Assembly: GCF_903915725.1 (NCBI RefSeq)
Contig: NZ_CAIWTY010000027.1
Span: forward strand, 1-35,347
Direction: 5' to 3'
Length of the DNA stretch: 35,347 nt
Source of the DNA: an uncultured Rhodopila sp.
Lineage (GTDB): Bacteria; Pseudomonadota; Alphaproteobacteria; Acetobacterales; Acetobacteraceae
Of the stretch, positions 10,701-19,088 are shown piece after piece. A program made the position numbers and the translations under genes. The first letter of the stretch is position 1. Every line of letters begins with the position of its first letter. Under the pieces are notes generated by a model, which was not told the origin of the DNA, did not search any database, and worked only from the letters and a program-made list of their open reading frames with translations.

Positions 10701-13700
10701 CGATGGTCGACCATGGCGCGCCGGTTCATTCCATCCATCGCCGACATTCGGGTCATGCGGATGGAAGCGCGGCGCACCTGGCGGTTTTTCGAAACGTTCG
10801 TCACCCCGGCCGACAACATGTTGCCGCCCGACAACTACCAGGAGGATCCCGCGCCGGTGCTCGCTCGCCGGACATCGCCGACAAATCTCGGCCTTTATTT
10901 GCTCTCGACGGTGAGTGCGCATGATTTCGGCTGGGCCGGACTGGCCGACACGCTCGATCGGCTTGAATCGACGCTGGCGACGATGGGACGCATGGCTCGT
11001 TTCCGCGGCCATTTCTATAATTGGTATGACACGGCTGACTTGCGCCCGCTCGAACCGGCCTACGTCTCGACTGTGGACAGCGGCAATCTGGCCGGTCACC
11101 TCATCGCACTGGCCAGCGCCTGCCGCTTGTGGCAGGAAAGCACCCGGGACAGCCCCACGTGGCGCGACGGGGTCGGCGATGCGCTCGATCTTGCCGGCGC
11201 GGAGTGCGCCGCGATCGGGGATGCAACCCGGCCCTCGCCTCCGGGGACTCTGAGTTTGGAGACAGCACTCTTGGCACTCGCCACTTCGGTGAATGCCGGA
11301 AACGAATTTGCCGGGCTTGGCCGCCAGGCCCGCGCCGTGGCGGACCTGGCCCGGGTGCGCGCGGCAGGCGCCGGGGATCACGGCACCGACTTGCTGTTCT
11401 GGACAATGGCGGCCCAGCGCAGCATCGAAAGCCGTCAGCGCGACGCCGATCGGCTTGTCGCGGCGGGGCTGCAATCCCGGCTCGTTGCCCTTGAAGACAC
11501 CGCGCGCAGCATGGCCCTGGCGATGGAGTTCAGTTTCCTGCGCAACGACGCCCGCAAGTTGCTCTCCATCGGCTTTCTGGTGGCGGAGAATTGCCTGGAC
11601 GCCAATTGCTACGACCTGCTCGCGTCGGAAGCGCGCCTGGCGGTATTCGTCGCCATCGCGAAAGGCGATGTGCCGGCGCGCGAGTGGTTCCGGCTCGGCC
11701 GCGCCGTGACACCCGTCGGCAACGGCGCAGCGTTGGTGTCCTGGTCCGGATCGATGTTCGAGTATCTGATGCCGTCGCTGGTCATGCGCGCACCGGGCGG
11801 CAGTTTGCTGGAAGAAACCAGCCGGCTGATCGTGCAGCGCCAGATCGACTACGGCCAGTCGCGCGGCCTGCCGTGGGGGGTCTCGGAATCGGCCTACAAT
11901 GTCCGCGACATCGAATATACCTACCAATACTCCAATTTCGGCGTTCCCGGCCTCGGGCTGAAGCGCGGCCTGGGTCACGACGCCGTTGTGGCGCCCTACG
12001 CGACGTTGCTGGCGGCGATGGTCGATCCGCAGGAAGCCGTGCGCAACATCGCCCGGCTCTGCGAGGCGGGTGCGCTGGGCCGCTACGGTTTTCACGAGGC
12101 GCTCGACTATACGCGGGGGCGCGTTCCGCGCGGTCAGCCGGTGGCAGTCGTGCGTGCCTTCATGGCGCATCATCAGGGTATGTCGATCCTGGCGGTGGCC
12201 GACGCCGTGCTCGGCGGAATCATGCGGTCGCGCTTCCACGCGGATCCCTTGATCGGGGCAACGGAGTTGCTGCTGCAGGAACGCGCCCCGCGCTACGGGG
12301 CCGTGGCCCGGCGCTTGCCGGAGGAGGAGAAACGCTCCCCCGAGACCCGCGCGGTCGTGCAACCGGGCGGACGGCGGTTCTCAACAGCCCGCGCCCCGGC
12401 TCCCGCCACGCATCTGCTTTCGAACGGGCGTTACTCCGTGATGCTCACCATGGCGGGATCCGGCTACAGCCGCTGGCAGGACCTCGCCGTCACCCGGTGG
12501 CGCGAAGACCCGACACGCGATGACTGGGGGTCCTATGTGTATCTCCGGGACATGCAGAGCGGCGCTGTCTGGTCAGCCTGCCTCCAGCCCATCGGCAGCG
12601 ATCCCGATGAAATCGAGATTGCCTTCAGCGAGGACCGCGCGGAATTCGCGCGCCGGGACGGTAGCCTTACTACAACGGTTGAAATCCTCGTTTCAGCGGA
12701 GGATGACGCCGAGGTGCGCCGGGTTTCGATTTCGAACACCGGGACGCACACGCGGCAGATCGAATTGACCTCCTATGCCGAGCTGGCGTTGGCGCCTCAG
12801 GCCGCCGATATCGCCCACCCGGCTTTTGCGAAGCTGTTCGTGCAAACCGAGCACCTCGCTGAATCGGGTGCCATCCTTGCCACGCGCCGCCGGCGCACGC
12901 CGGATGAGCCTGATATCTGGGCAGCGCACCTTGTCGTGGCAGAGGGCGCCATCGGTGTCGAAACCGACCGTGCCCGCTTTATCGGCCGGGGCCGCGGGGT
13001 TGGCAACCCGTTGGCGATGGCTCGCAACAGGGTTCTGTCGGGCACGGTCGGGACCGTGCTGGACGCGGTGTTTTCGCTACGGTGCCGCGTCAGCATCCCA
13101 CCCGGGGCCGTGGCGCACGTCGCGTTCTGGACAATGGCGGCATCGTCCCGGGCGAAGTTAGTTGGCTGCATCGACAAGCACCGGGACGCCGCCGCCTTCG
13201 ACCGTGCGGCGACCCTTGCCTGGACACAGGCCCAGGTCCAGTTGCGCCATCTCGGCATCAGCCCCGCCGATGCGGATCTGTTCCAGCGCCTGGCCGGGCA
13301 CATGCTGTTTGCCGGGCCGGCGCTACGGCCGTCTTCCGCCAGCATCCGGGACGGCGGCGGCATGCAATCCGGACTGTGGGGACTTGGCATCTCCGGCGAC
13401 CTGCCGATTCTGTTGCTGCGCATCAGCGATGGGTCCGATATTGCCATCGTCCCCCAATTGCTGCTCGCGCACGAGTATTTTCGGCTGAAACAGCTCGCCG
13501 TGGATCTGGTGATCCTGAATGATCATGCAGCGTCATATGCGCAAGATCTGCAAGTCTCGCTTGAAGCCCTGATCCGCGGCGGTTCACGCGCCGGCAGCGG
13601 TCCCGGTTCCGTATTTCTCTTGCGTTCCGATCTGGTTCCGCCGGCGGCTTGCGCGCTTCTCGGCTCCGTTGCCAGGGTCGTGCTGTCGAGTACTCGCGGG

Positions 13701-16217
13701 AGCCTGGCGGACCAACTCGATCGCGCCGGCGAATCTCTCATGCCCCGCTCCGCACATACGGCGCCGGAGTCAGCCGCCATCGGTTCGGCCCATGACGTTC
13801 AGCCGGCTCCGACACTCGAGTTTTTCAACGGCCTCGGCGGCTTCGCCGACGACGGACGGGAATACGTGATCCTGCTCGGGCCCGGAAAGACAACGCCAGC
13901 GCCCTGGATCAACGTGATAGCGAATCCCGCTTTCGGTTTCCAGGCTTCGGCCGAAGGCAATGGGTATACCTGGGCGGGAAACAGCCGCGAGAACCAGCTC
14001 ACGCCCTGGTCGAACGACCCGGTCACGGATCGGTCCGGCGAGGCATTCTACCTGCAGGATGACGAAACCCGCGAAATCTGGTGCCCGGCCGCCGGACTCA
14101 GGCGCGACCCGTCGGCGACCTACACGGCCCGCCACGGACGGGGTTACAGCCGCTTCGACCGCACCGCCAACGGCATCCACAGCAGCCTGCTGCAATACGT
14201 GCCAATCGCTGACCCGATCAAAATCTCCCGGCTGCAGCTTCATAATCTGTCCGGACGTGCGCGGTCCGTTTCGGTCACCGCGTATGTCGAGTGGATCCTC
14301 GGCGCCTCGCGCAGCGCAACCGCGGCGTTCGTAACAACCGAAATCGATGCCGAGACCGGCGCGATGTTCGCCCGCAATCCCTGGAGCGCGACGTTTGGCA
14401 GGCGGGTCGCGTTCGCCGATATTGCCGGCCGGCAGACCGCCTGGACGGGTGATCGCCGCGCGTTTATCGGCCGCAACGGGTCACTGGCCCGGCCGGCGGC
14501 CCTTGCTCCCCGAGCCAAACTGAGCGGCGCTGTCGGTGCCGGCCTCGATCCATGCGGCGCGCTGCGGACCACGATTCACCTGCCACCCGGCGGCCGCGCC
14601 GAAGTCGTCTTTTTCCTGGGTCAGGGCGAAGACGCCGATGACGCGCGCCATCTGGTCACCCGGTATCGTGCCATCGATCTCGAGGCCGTCCTGTCGTCCG
14701 TCAGCCGGCATTGGGACGGCATACTCGGCGCGGTGCAGGTCAGGACGCCTGACCGAAGCATGGATATCATGCTGAACGGCTGGCTTCTGTATCAAACGCT
14801 GGCGTGCCGCGTCTGGGCACGTGCCGGATTCTACCAGGCCAGCGGAGCGTTCGGTTTTCGCGACCAGTTGCAGGACGGCATGGCGCTAACCGCGTCCTGC
14901 CCGTCGGTCGTGCGGGAGCATTTGTTGCGTGCCGCTTCGCGCCAATTCACTCAGGGTGATGTGCAGCATTGGTGGTTGCCGGAGACCGGCATGGGCGTGC
15001 GGACGCGCATCTCGGACACTTGCGCCTGGTTGGCGTACACGGTGGCACAGTATGTGGCAGCCAGCGGTGACTCCGCCGTGCTCGATGAACCGGTCACGTT
15101 TCTCGAGGCACCGGCTCTTGCGCCCGGCGAGCATGACCGGTTCTTCCTGCCCGCGACGGCCGATGAGACCGCGTCCCTGTTCGATCACTGTGCCAGGGCG
15201 CTGGACCACAGCCTGCTTCTCGGCAGCCACGGCCTGCCGTTGATGGGCACCGGTGACTGGAACGATGGCATGAACCGTGTCGGCGAGGCAGGACGCGGGG
15301 AGAGCATCTGGCTTGGCTGGTTCTTGCACACCGCCCTGACCGCGTTCGCCAAACTGGCCGATGCGCGGCACGACACCGTCCATGCCGAAACGTGGCGCAA
15401 CCATGCAGCCTCATTGGCGCCTGCATTGGAACGGGCCTGGGATGGCGACTGGTACCTGCGGGCCTACTTTGACGACGGCACCCCGCTCGGGTCGCACGCC
15501 GATGCGGAGTGCCAAATCGACTCCATCGCCCAATCCTGGGCTGTCATCTCCGGCGTTGCGAAGCCTGACCGGGCGGTCGCGGCGATGCAGGCGGTCGAGC
15601 GGACTCTCGTCGCCCCGGACAACGGCCTGGTGCTGGTCCTGGCACCGCCCTTCGACGCGATCGGCCCCGATCCAGGCTATATCAGGGGCTATCCGCCGGG
15701 GATCCGCGAAAACGGCGGCCAGTACACCCATGCGGCACTGTGGACGGTCATGGCAACCGCGGCGTTGGGTGACGGCAACCAGGCACACCGGTTGTTCAAC
15801 CGCCTCAACCCGATCAACCACGCGCTGACGCCGGCGGATGTTGCACGCTACAAGGTCGAGCCGTATGCCGTCGTGGCCGATATCTACTCGAAACCGCCGC
15901 ATGCCGGGCGGGGCGGCTGGTCGTGGTACACCGGTTCGGCCGGCTGGATGCAGCGGGTTGGGGTCGAAAGCATCCTTGGTGTCCGCATCCGGCATGGCCG
16001 GTTGGTGCTGGATCCCGTGATTCCAAAGGATTGGCCGGGTTTCGAGGTGGCGATCGTTTGGCGATCGGCCCGATACGCCATCACCGTGCAAAACCCGGCC
16101 GGGGTCAGCAGGGGCGTGGTGTCGATCACGCTGGACGGCACGGAACTTCCGGCTGATCAGATGGTGACGTTGGCAGACGATGGCGCAAGCCATAGGGTCG
16201 AGGTCAGGCTCGGATGA
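7758..16217 (+). CDS. ndvB: Cyclic beta-1,2-glucan synthase (NdvB/Cgs)
   Basis: 2819 residues, matching the family's usual 2800-2870. It makes cyclic beta-1,2-glucan from UDP-glucose in the inner membrane: initiation, elongation, phosphorolytic length control and cyclisation in one chain. Membrane helices lie near 400-455. The GT84 glycosyltransferase domain has DSD at 618-620 and QHRW at 765-768, followed by further helices (about 813-855, 871-905, 941-985). A glycoamylase-like region (about 1045-1480) contains FMAHHQGMS. Two GT36/GH94 N-terminal sandwich repeats begin near 1553 (LSNGRYSVML) and 2021 (FNGLGGFADDG). The GH94 phosphorylase barrel has GFRDQLQD and GTGDWNDGMN; its Asp2503 aligns with the general acid of characterised GH94 enzymes. 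AGAAAGG (7741-7747) is 10 nt before the ATG. No NdvA exporter or glucan-modifying gene is adjacent. Products act as osmoregulated periplasmic glucans. Confidence 0.97.
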   Translation: MLTGRLSKHQTPASLWDDRAPVRGEFFSIEHLEQHGRSLAAAQPVATRKSRGQALAERLADNAAFLLEANRAIAEAAEAGGQVTPAAEWLIDNYHLVDMQIREIGIDLPAGYYSQLPKLAGGPFAGLPRVFGVAWFLVAHTDSHFDPDTLRRFLLAYQEVQPLTIGELWAVPITLRIVLIENLRRLAAVIADDGAARQAADILADHLTGGSNRAAEPAAAALAAIGKTPLNGAFAVQLAHRLRGQDPDEDPAPAWLDKCLAEQGTTIDIVVHNELQLQGTFNATIRNIINSLRQIAGIDWIEAFESVCLVNAVLAGKGCFLAMDFPTRNLYRTAIEILARGSSCSELDIAHAAVAAASAVAPAGRGCEPGYHLLAGGRRALETAIGFRPSWQTFLSRTVRGLGISGYGTTVVAVAVAFLAIPLWLSPGTGTWWLLLCLPGFVAASDAAVACVNRLGMWAFGATPLPGLELESGIPSAFRTIVAVPTLLTTPKAIAEQVARLEVHYLANQDEQLHFALLSDWIDSPTEHSENDATLLAAAADGIARLNRLHGPAHGGDRFILLHRHRIWNAGEQSWIGWERKRGKLHEFNRLLRGATDTSFLDQPRALPADVRYVVTLDSDTRLPHDAVRRLVGKLAHPLNAPRFDPESGCVVEGYSVLQPRVTPSLPVGRDSSLFQRVFSNMDGIDPYAAAVSDLYQDIFGEGSYAGKGIYDLDAFEAALADRVPDSTLLSHDLFEGMFARAGLASDIEVIEEFPSDYAVAALRQHRWARGDWQLLPWIAGAADVPAGSTRRRSRIPPIGRWKMLDNLRRSLSAPAIVLAFMAAWTQPFHTAFVWMAFLISTLAVQTLLPVFGDIVPRRQWISLRSYFGVLARGLRHTAILTALNVVFLAHQACLMGDAIIRTLIRVFVTRRHLLQWVTAAQVGDGPRLGMAACYRRMACGPAIGVITLGLAVVAAPGVWLLAVPFAGLWIASPAVAVWASRWSTMARRFIPSIADIRVMRMEARRTWRFFETFVTPADNMLPPDNYQEDPAPVLARRTSPTNLGLYLLSTVSAHDFGWAGLADTLDRLESTLATMGRMARFRGHFYNWYDTADLRPLEPAYVSTVDSGNLAGHLIALASACRLWQESTRDSPTWRDGVGDALDLAGAECAAIGDATRPSPPGTLSLETALLALATSVNAGNEFAGLGRQARAVADLARVRAAGAGDHGTDLLFWTMAAQRSIESRQRDADRLVAAGLQSRLVALEDTARSMALAMEFSFLRNDARKLLSIGFLVAENCLDANCYDLLASEARLAVFVAIAKGDVPAREWFRLGRAVTPVGNGAALVSWSGSMFEYLMPSLVMRAPGGSLLEETSRLIVQRQIDYGQSRGLPWGVSESAYNVRDIEYTYQYSNFGVPGLGLKRGLGHDAVVAPYATLLAAMVDPQEAVRNIARLCEAGALGRYGFHEALDYTRGRVPRGQPVAVVRAFMAHHQGMSILAVADAVLGGIMRSRFHADPLIGATELLLQERAPRYGAVARRLPEEEKRSPETRAVVQPGGRRFSTARAPAPATHLLSNGRYSVMLTMAGSGYSRWQDLAVTRWREDPTRDDWGSYVYLRDMQSGAVWSACLQPIGSDPDEIEIAFSEDRAEFARRDGSLTTTVEILVSAEDDAEVRRVSISNTGTHTRQIELTSYAELALAPQAADIAHPAFAKLFVQTEHLAESGAILATRRRRTPDEPDIWAAHLVVAEGAIGVETDRARFIGRGRGVGNPLAMARNRVLSGTVGTVLDAVFSLRCRVSIPPGAVAHVAFWTMAASSRAKLVGCIDKHRDAAAFDRAATLAWTQAQVQLRHLGISPADADLFQRLAGHMLFAGPALRPSSASIRDGGGMQSGLWGLGISGDLPILLLRISDGSDIAIVPQLLLAHEYFRLKQLAVDLVILNDHAASYAQDLQVSLEALIRGGSRAGSGPGSVFLLRSDLVPPAACALLGSVARVVLSSTRGSLADQLDRAGESLMPRSAHTAPESAAIGSAHDVQPAPTLEFFNGLGGFADDGREYVILLGPGKTTPAPWINVIANPAFGFQASAEGNGYTWAGNSRENQLTPWSNDPVTDRSGEAFYLQDDETREIWCPAAGLRRDPSATYTARHGRGYSRFDRTANGIHSSLLQYVPIADPIKISRLQLHNLSGRARSVSVTAYVEWILGASRSATAAFVTTEIDAETGAMFARNPWSATFGRRVAFADIAGRQTAWTGDRRAFIGRNGSLARPAALAPRAKLSGAVGAGLDPCGALRTTIHLPPGGRAEVVFFLGQGEDADDARHLVTRYRAIDLEAVLSSVSRHWDGILGAVQVRTPDRSMDIMLNGWLLYQTLACRVWARAGFYQASGAFGFRDQLQDGMALTASCPSVVREHLLRAASRQFTQGDVQHWWLPETGMGVRTRISDTCAWLAYTVAQYVAASGDSAVLDEPVTFLEAPALAPGEHDRFFLPATADETASLFDHCARALDHSLLLGSHGLPLMGTGDWNDGMNRVGEAGRGESIWLGWFLHTALTAFAKLADARHDTVHAETWRNHAASLAPALERAWDGDWYLRAYFDDGTPLGSHADAECQIDSIAQSWAVISGVAKPDRAVAAMQAVERTLVAPDNGLVLVLAPPFDAIGPDPGYIRGYPPGIRENGGQYTHAALWTVMATAALGDGNQAHRLFNRLNPINHALTPADVARYKVEPYAVVADIYSKPPHAGRGGWSWYTGSAGWMQRVGVESILGVRIRHGRLVLDPVIPKDWPGFEVAIVWRSARYAITVQNPAGVSRGVVSITLDGTELPADQMVTLADDGASHRVEVRLG

Positions 16218-16229
16218 GAGAGACAGGCC

Positions 16230-16248
16230 CCGGCCGGCCTCCGGCCGG
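16230..16248 (+). terminator. GC-rich hairpin after ndvB
   Basis: An 8-bp perfect stem CCGGCCGG/CCGGCCGG with a 3-nt loop begins 13 nt after the ndvB stop. There is no T tract, so it is at best a transcript-stabilising or Rho-assisted end. Confidence 0.4.
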
Positions 16249-16544
16249 CACGCGCCGCGATCACCATACGCGGCGCGCAATGGTCAGATGCAAGAGCGGA
16301 ACCGGCACGGGCGCAATGCCGCCCATTGGCATAACGGAAATCAGATGATTTCCGGCACAATCCCTGGTTCGAGAGTTTGAGACGAAGGGCATTGGGATCA
16401 AGCGTTCGCGCGTGTCCAGGTTCGTCACGGCATGCCGCGCCAGTCGTGCCGGGGCGGGCGACTTACCGGTCGATGATCCGCCGCTCGCCCTTCTCGTCCG
16501 TCGCACAGGCCTGGCGGTAGGGCGCCCGTCGCTCGCACCGATGC
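16249..16544. other. Intergenic region without a recognisable gene
   Basis: About 300 bases between ndvB (+) and the ATPase gene (-). Both strands give only low-complexity Arg/Pro-rich reading frames typical of shadow ORFs in GC-rich DNA. I see no RNA gene or repeat. Confidence 0.5.
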
Positions 16545-17735
16545 TCAACTGGTGGAAAGCGCTTGAGCTGTGGTCGTTAGGTCCGCCGCCTCGACGCCGT
16601 GGCTGAGCGGAAAACGTTCCGTGCCGGGATAGACGATGATTTTGCGCTCCGGTCTTAAATCCTCGCAGGCAAGATGGAATCCCTTCTCAACCTTCGGCGA
16701 CAGGCTTCGCTTGATCTCGATGGCCCAGACGCGACCGTTGGGGAGGGCGAGCAGGAGGTCGATTTCGGCACCGGCGGACGTGCGGTAGAAGGAAGGCTCG
16801 GTCCCGGGTGGCGCGGCACCGATCAGCGTCTCGAGGACGAAGCCCTCCCAACTCGCGCCGGCAATTGGATGTCCCAGGATCGCCTCCTGGTCACGGAGTC
16901 CAAGCAGGGCATGCACCAGACCACTGTCGCGGACATAGATCTTCGGCGACTTGACGAGGCGCTTTCCAACGTTGGTGTGCCAGGGGGGCAGGCGTCGTAC
17001 GAGCAGCAGATCGACCAGGAGGTCCAGATAGCTGGCGACAGTCTTGCCGTCTACGCCGAGGCTGCGCGCGAAGTCGGCGGCATTGAGCAAGCCGCTTTGA
17101 TGATGCGCGAGCATCGTCCACAGGCGACGAAGAGCTTCGGCCGCGATGCGCGTGCCGAATTGCGGAATATCGCGCTCGAGGTAGGTACGGATAAAGTCGA
17201 GCCGCCAGCGCAAACTGTCGGCGTCGGTGTCGGCAAGCAAGCTTTCCGGGAAGCCGCCGCGTACCCACAGCCGGGCCGCCTGATCGGAGCCGGCCTCCAA
17301 TATATCGATTGGTGTGAGCTCGAGATAGGCGATGCGCCCTGCGAGTGATTCACCGGACTGATGGAGCAAATCCATGGATGCCGAGCCGAGGAGCAGGAAG
17401 CGGCCGGTCTTGAGGCCGATGCGACGGCCTCGATCGATCAGCCCCCGCAGTATCTGAAAGATGCCCGGCATGCGATGAACCTCATCAAGGATGACGAGTT
17501 CATCGGCGTGCGCTGCGAGGTAAAGTTCGGGCTCGCTCAACCTGGCCCGGTCGGCGTCTGACTCCAGGTCGAGGTAGAGCGAAGGTCGGGCTTCGCCGAT
17601 CTCGAGCGCGAGTGTCGTTTTGCCGACCTGACGCGGGCCGAGCAAGGCAACGGCCGGCGATCGGTCGAGCAGATGGATGAGGCGAGGCGTCAGGCGGCGG
17701 TTAATCATCCTTGCGATTATGGAGGCAGACTCCAT
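16545..17735 (-). CDS. AAA ATPase with DUF4143 domain
   Basis: 396 residues, complete. N-terminal AAA_14-type ATPase: Walker A GPRQVGKTT (33-41), Walker B ELVILDEVHRM (79-89), and a sensor-like LLLGSAS (114-120). C-terminal DUF4143: RTYLERDIPQFG (183-194), a winged-helix-like stretch (about 205-250), PKIYVRDSGLVHALLG (264-279), and a PD-(D/E)XK-like EIDLLL...VWAIEIK (324-342). Such proteins are widespread, often horizontally acquired and of unknown function; some are suspected in toxin-antitoxin or defence roles. It stands alone here with no partner gene. The first ATG (17735) has a weak ribosome site; MINRRL at 17708 is an alternative start. Confidence 0.9.
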   Translation of the reverse strand: MESASIIARMINRRLTPRLIHLLDRSPAVALLGPRQVGKTTLALEIGEARPSLYLDLESDADRARLSEPELYLAAHADELVILDEVHRMPGIFQILRGLIDRGRRIGLKTGRFLLLGSASMDLLHQSGESLAGRIAYLELTPIDILEAGSDQAARLWVRGGFPESLLADTDADSLRWRLDFIRTYLERDIPQFGTRIAAEALRRLWTMLAHHQSGLLNAADFARSLGVDGKTVASYLDLLVDLLLVRRLPPWHTNVGKRLVKSPKIYVRDSGLVHALLGLRDQEAILGHPIAGASWEGFVLETLIGAAPPGTEPSFYRTSAGAEIDLLLALPNGRVWAIEIKRSLSPKVEKGFHLACEDLRPERKIIVYPGTERFPLSHGVEAADLTTTAQALSTS

Positions 17736-18247
17736 GATTGCAAGGTACCCGATCGACCATGCCGGTCACCGACGGGATCAGCAGCCGGATAAGGGGTTGG
17801 GGGCACTGGGATCTGCAAGGCGGCGAAGCCGGGGATCTCCGGGATTGCTCAGTGCGAGTGGAGCGACCAAGGGCACCGCCTTTGGCATTATCAGGCTGAC
17901 CGGGTCCGATGGCGTCCAGCCGAAGCCCCCATCGCCCACGTCGGGCGCTCGTGCGGCGGATACCCGATCTCATAACACGCGGGAAGCAGCCTGTTATGGC
18001 GTCTTAAGCGGTGCTATAGGTTCAGGCATGGTCGATCCCGTAACTGAGCTTATTGGCGCGGGTGGATAGGGCTGCGAAGCGACGCGGGGTCAGCCGTTCG
18101 GCCTGGGTGCCCTTCAGCAAGGCGCTGGACGACGAGGAACAGGCGTAACGCCTACAGCCGTAGAATTATGAACGCGTCATTCAGCGCGCTGAACAGCCGG
18201 ACAGGTGTGTGAGCTGTTGGAGGAACAAGGTCTCTCCAGCTGCAAGG
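17736..18247. other. Intergenic region with a repeat copy and possible coding remnant
   Basis: About 510 bases with no intact gene. On the minus strand a short stretch (about 18030-18140) reads like coding sequence ending in RRFAALSTRANKLSYGIDHA followed by a stop. I do not recognise it and it may be a remnant. 17974-18048 resembles 30722-30794 next to the IS1595 element. Confidence 0.4.
17974..18048 (+). repeat. Dispersed repeat, copy 1
   Basis: Begins AACACGCGGG and ends TAACTGAG. Against 30722-30794 the last 50 bases align without gaps at about 68% identity, and the first 10 bases are identical. Two bases of gap separate the blocks. Nature unknown; perhaps a remnant of one mobile element. 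Confidence 0.4.
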
Positions 18248-19009
18248 TTACGGCAGCAGATTGCGTCGTGATCGGATATGGCGGACGAAGCCTTCGGCTT
18301 GGTCATAGCCGGCCTCTATGCCACGGAAGCGGGTCACCTCCGATTGCAGGGCGTAATAACGATCGGGATCCTGTGTGGAGTGGGCATAACACGCTTGGCG
18401 CTTGCGCGGCTCAGTGGCGGTGATGTCGACATAGTCGATCGGCGCGAACATCTGCGTGTCCTCCCCGTCCGACACCTCATAGTAATAGTACGCGGCCTGA
18501 CGGCCCATGCGTATCCAGGCCTGATAGGCCATACTGGAGATCGCGCGGTGGTCGGGATGGTCATCGACCGGCCATTGGTTGAACAGCACGTCGGGCGCAA
18601 GCTCCTGCATCAGCGCAGTGAAGGCGTCATAATGCGGCCGGTCGACTACGGCATGGCCGTTGCACTGCCCGGCAAAACGGACCTCTGCGCCGAGCACGGC
18701 GGCGGCGGCCATCGCCTCCTTCACCCGGACTTCGCTGCCCTGCTCCGGATGCTTTTCCGGACAGCCGGTCTCCTCAGGCGTCAGATATTCGCCACGATTC
18801 AGATGCATCAAGGTAACGGTGTCGCCTTGCTCGATATAGCGGGCGATGGTTCCGCCACACCCGTATTCGGCATCGCCCGGATGGCCGCCGACAACGACGA
18901 CCCGGAGCTTTGCGACCGCCTGTTGCGCATGCGCGCGCGGAAGGCGGGTGACGAGCAAGCCAACCATTCCAGCCAGGATGACGCGGCGGGGCGGCAACAG
19001 GCCTGACAT
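18248..19009 (-). CDS. PIG-L family deacetylase, secreted, with altered HPDD motif
   Basis: 253-residue LmbE/PIG-L fold protein; the family removes N-acetyl groups from glucosamine-type substrates using zinc. The N-terminus MSGLLPPRRVILAGMVGLLV, with AHA-Q at 26-29, looks like a signal peptide with a twin Arg, possibly Tat, so a periplasmic location is inferred. The usual AHPDDAE motif reads GGHPGDAEYGCGG (41-53). His43 and Asp46, which match zinc ligands, are kept, but the first Asp, taken as the catalytic base in MshB-type enzymes, is Gly45. The second zinc motif DDHPDH (149-154) is intact. Start ATG 19009 is chosen for the signal peptide and the GGCGAGG site 7 nt upstream; an open frame extends to 19141 into IS DNA. 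It stands 80 bases from the ISKra4-like element. Confidence 0.85.
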   Translation of the reverse strand: MSGLLPPRRVILAGMVGLLVTRLPRAHAQQAVAKLRVVVVGGHPGDAEYGCGGTIARYIEQGDTVTLMHLNRGEYLTPEETGCPEKHPEQGSEVRVKEAMAAAAVLGAEVRFAGQCNGHAVVDRPHYDAFTALMQELAPDVLFNQWPVDDHPDHRAISSMAYQAWIRMGRQAAYYYYEVSDGEDTQMFAPIDYVDITATEPRKRQACYAHSTQDPDRYYALQSEVTRFRGIEAGYDQAEGFVRHIRSRRNLLP

Positions 19010-19088
19010 GGTCGAACCTCGCCGGAAAGGAGCATCCGGAAGCACGCGGTGCATGTAGAACAATAAGCCATGCAACGCAATTTGAGAC

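Noticed and set aside
9834..12362. 842-residue open frame on the minus strand inside ndvB
   Set aside because: Antisense shadow of a high-GC gene; Arg/His/Gly-rich with no domain.
16261..16548. 95-residue minus-strand ORF between ndvB and the ATPase
   Set aside because: Arg/Pro/Ala-rich shadow-type frame without ribosome site or recognisable pattern.
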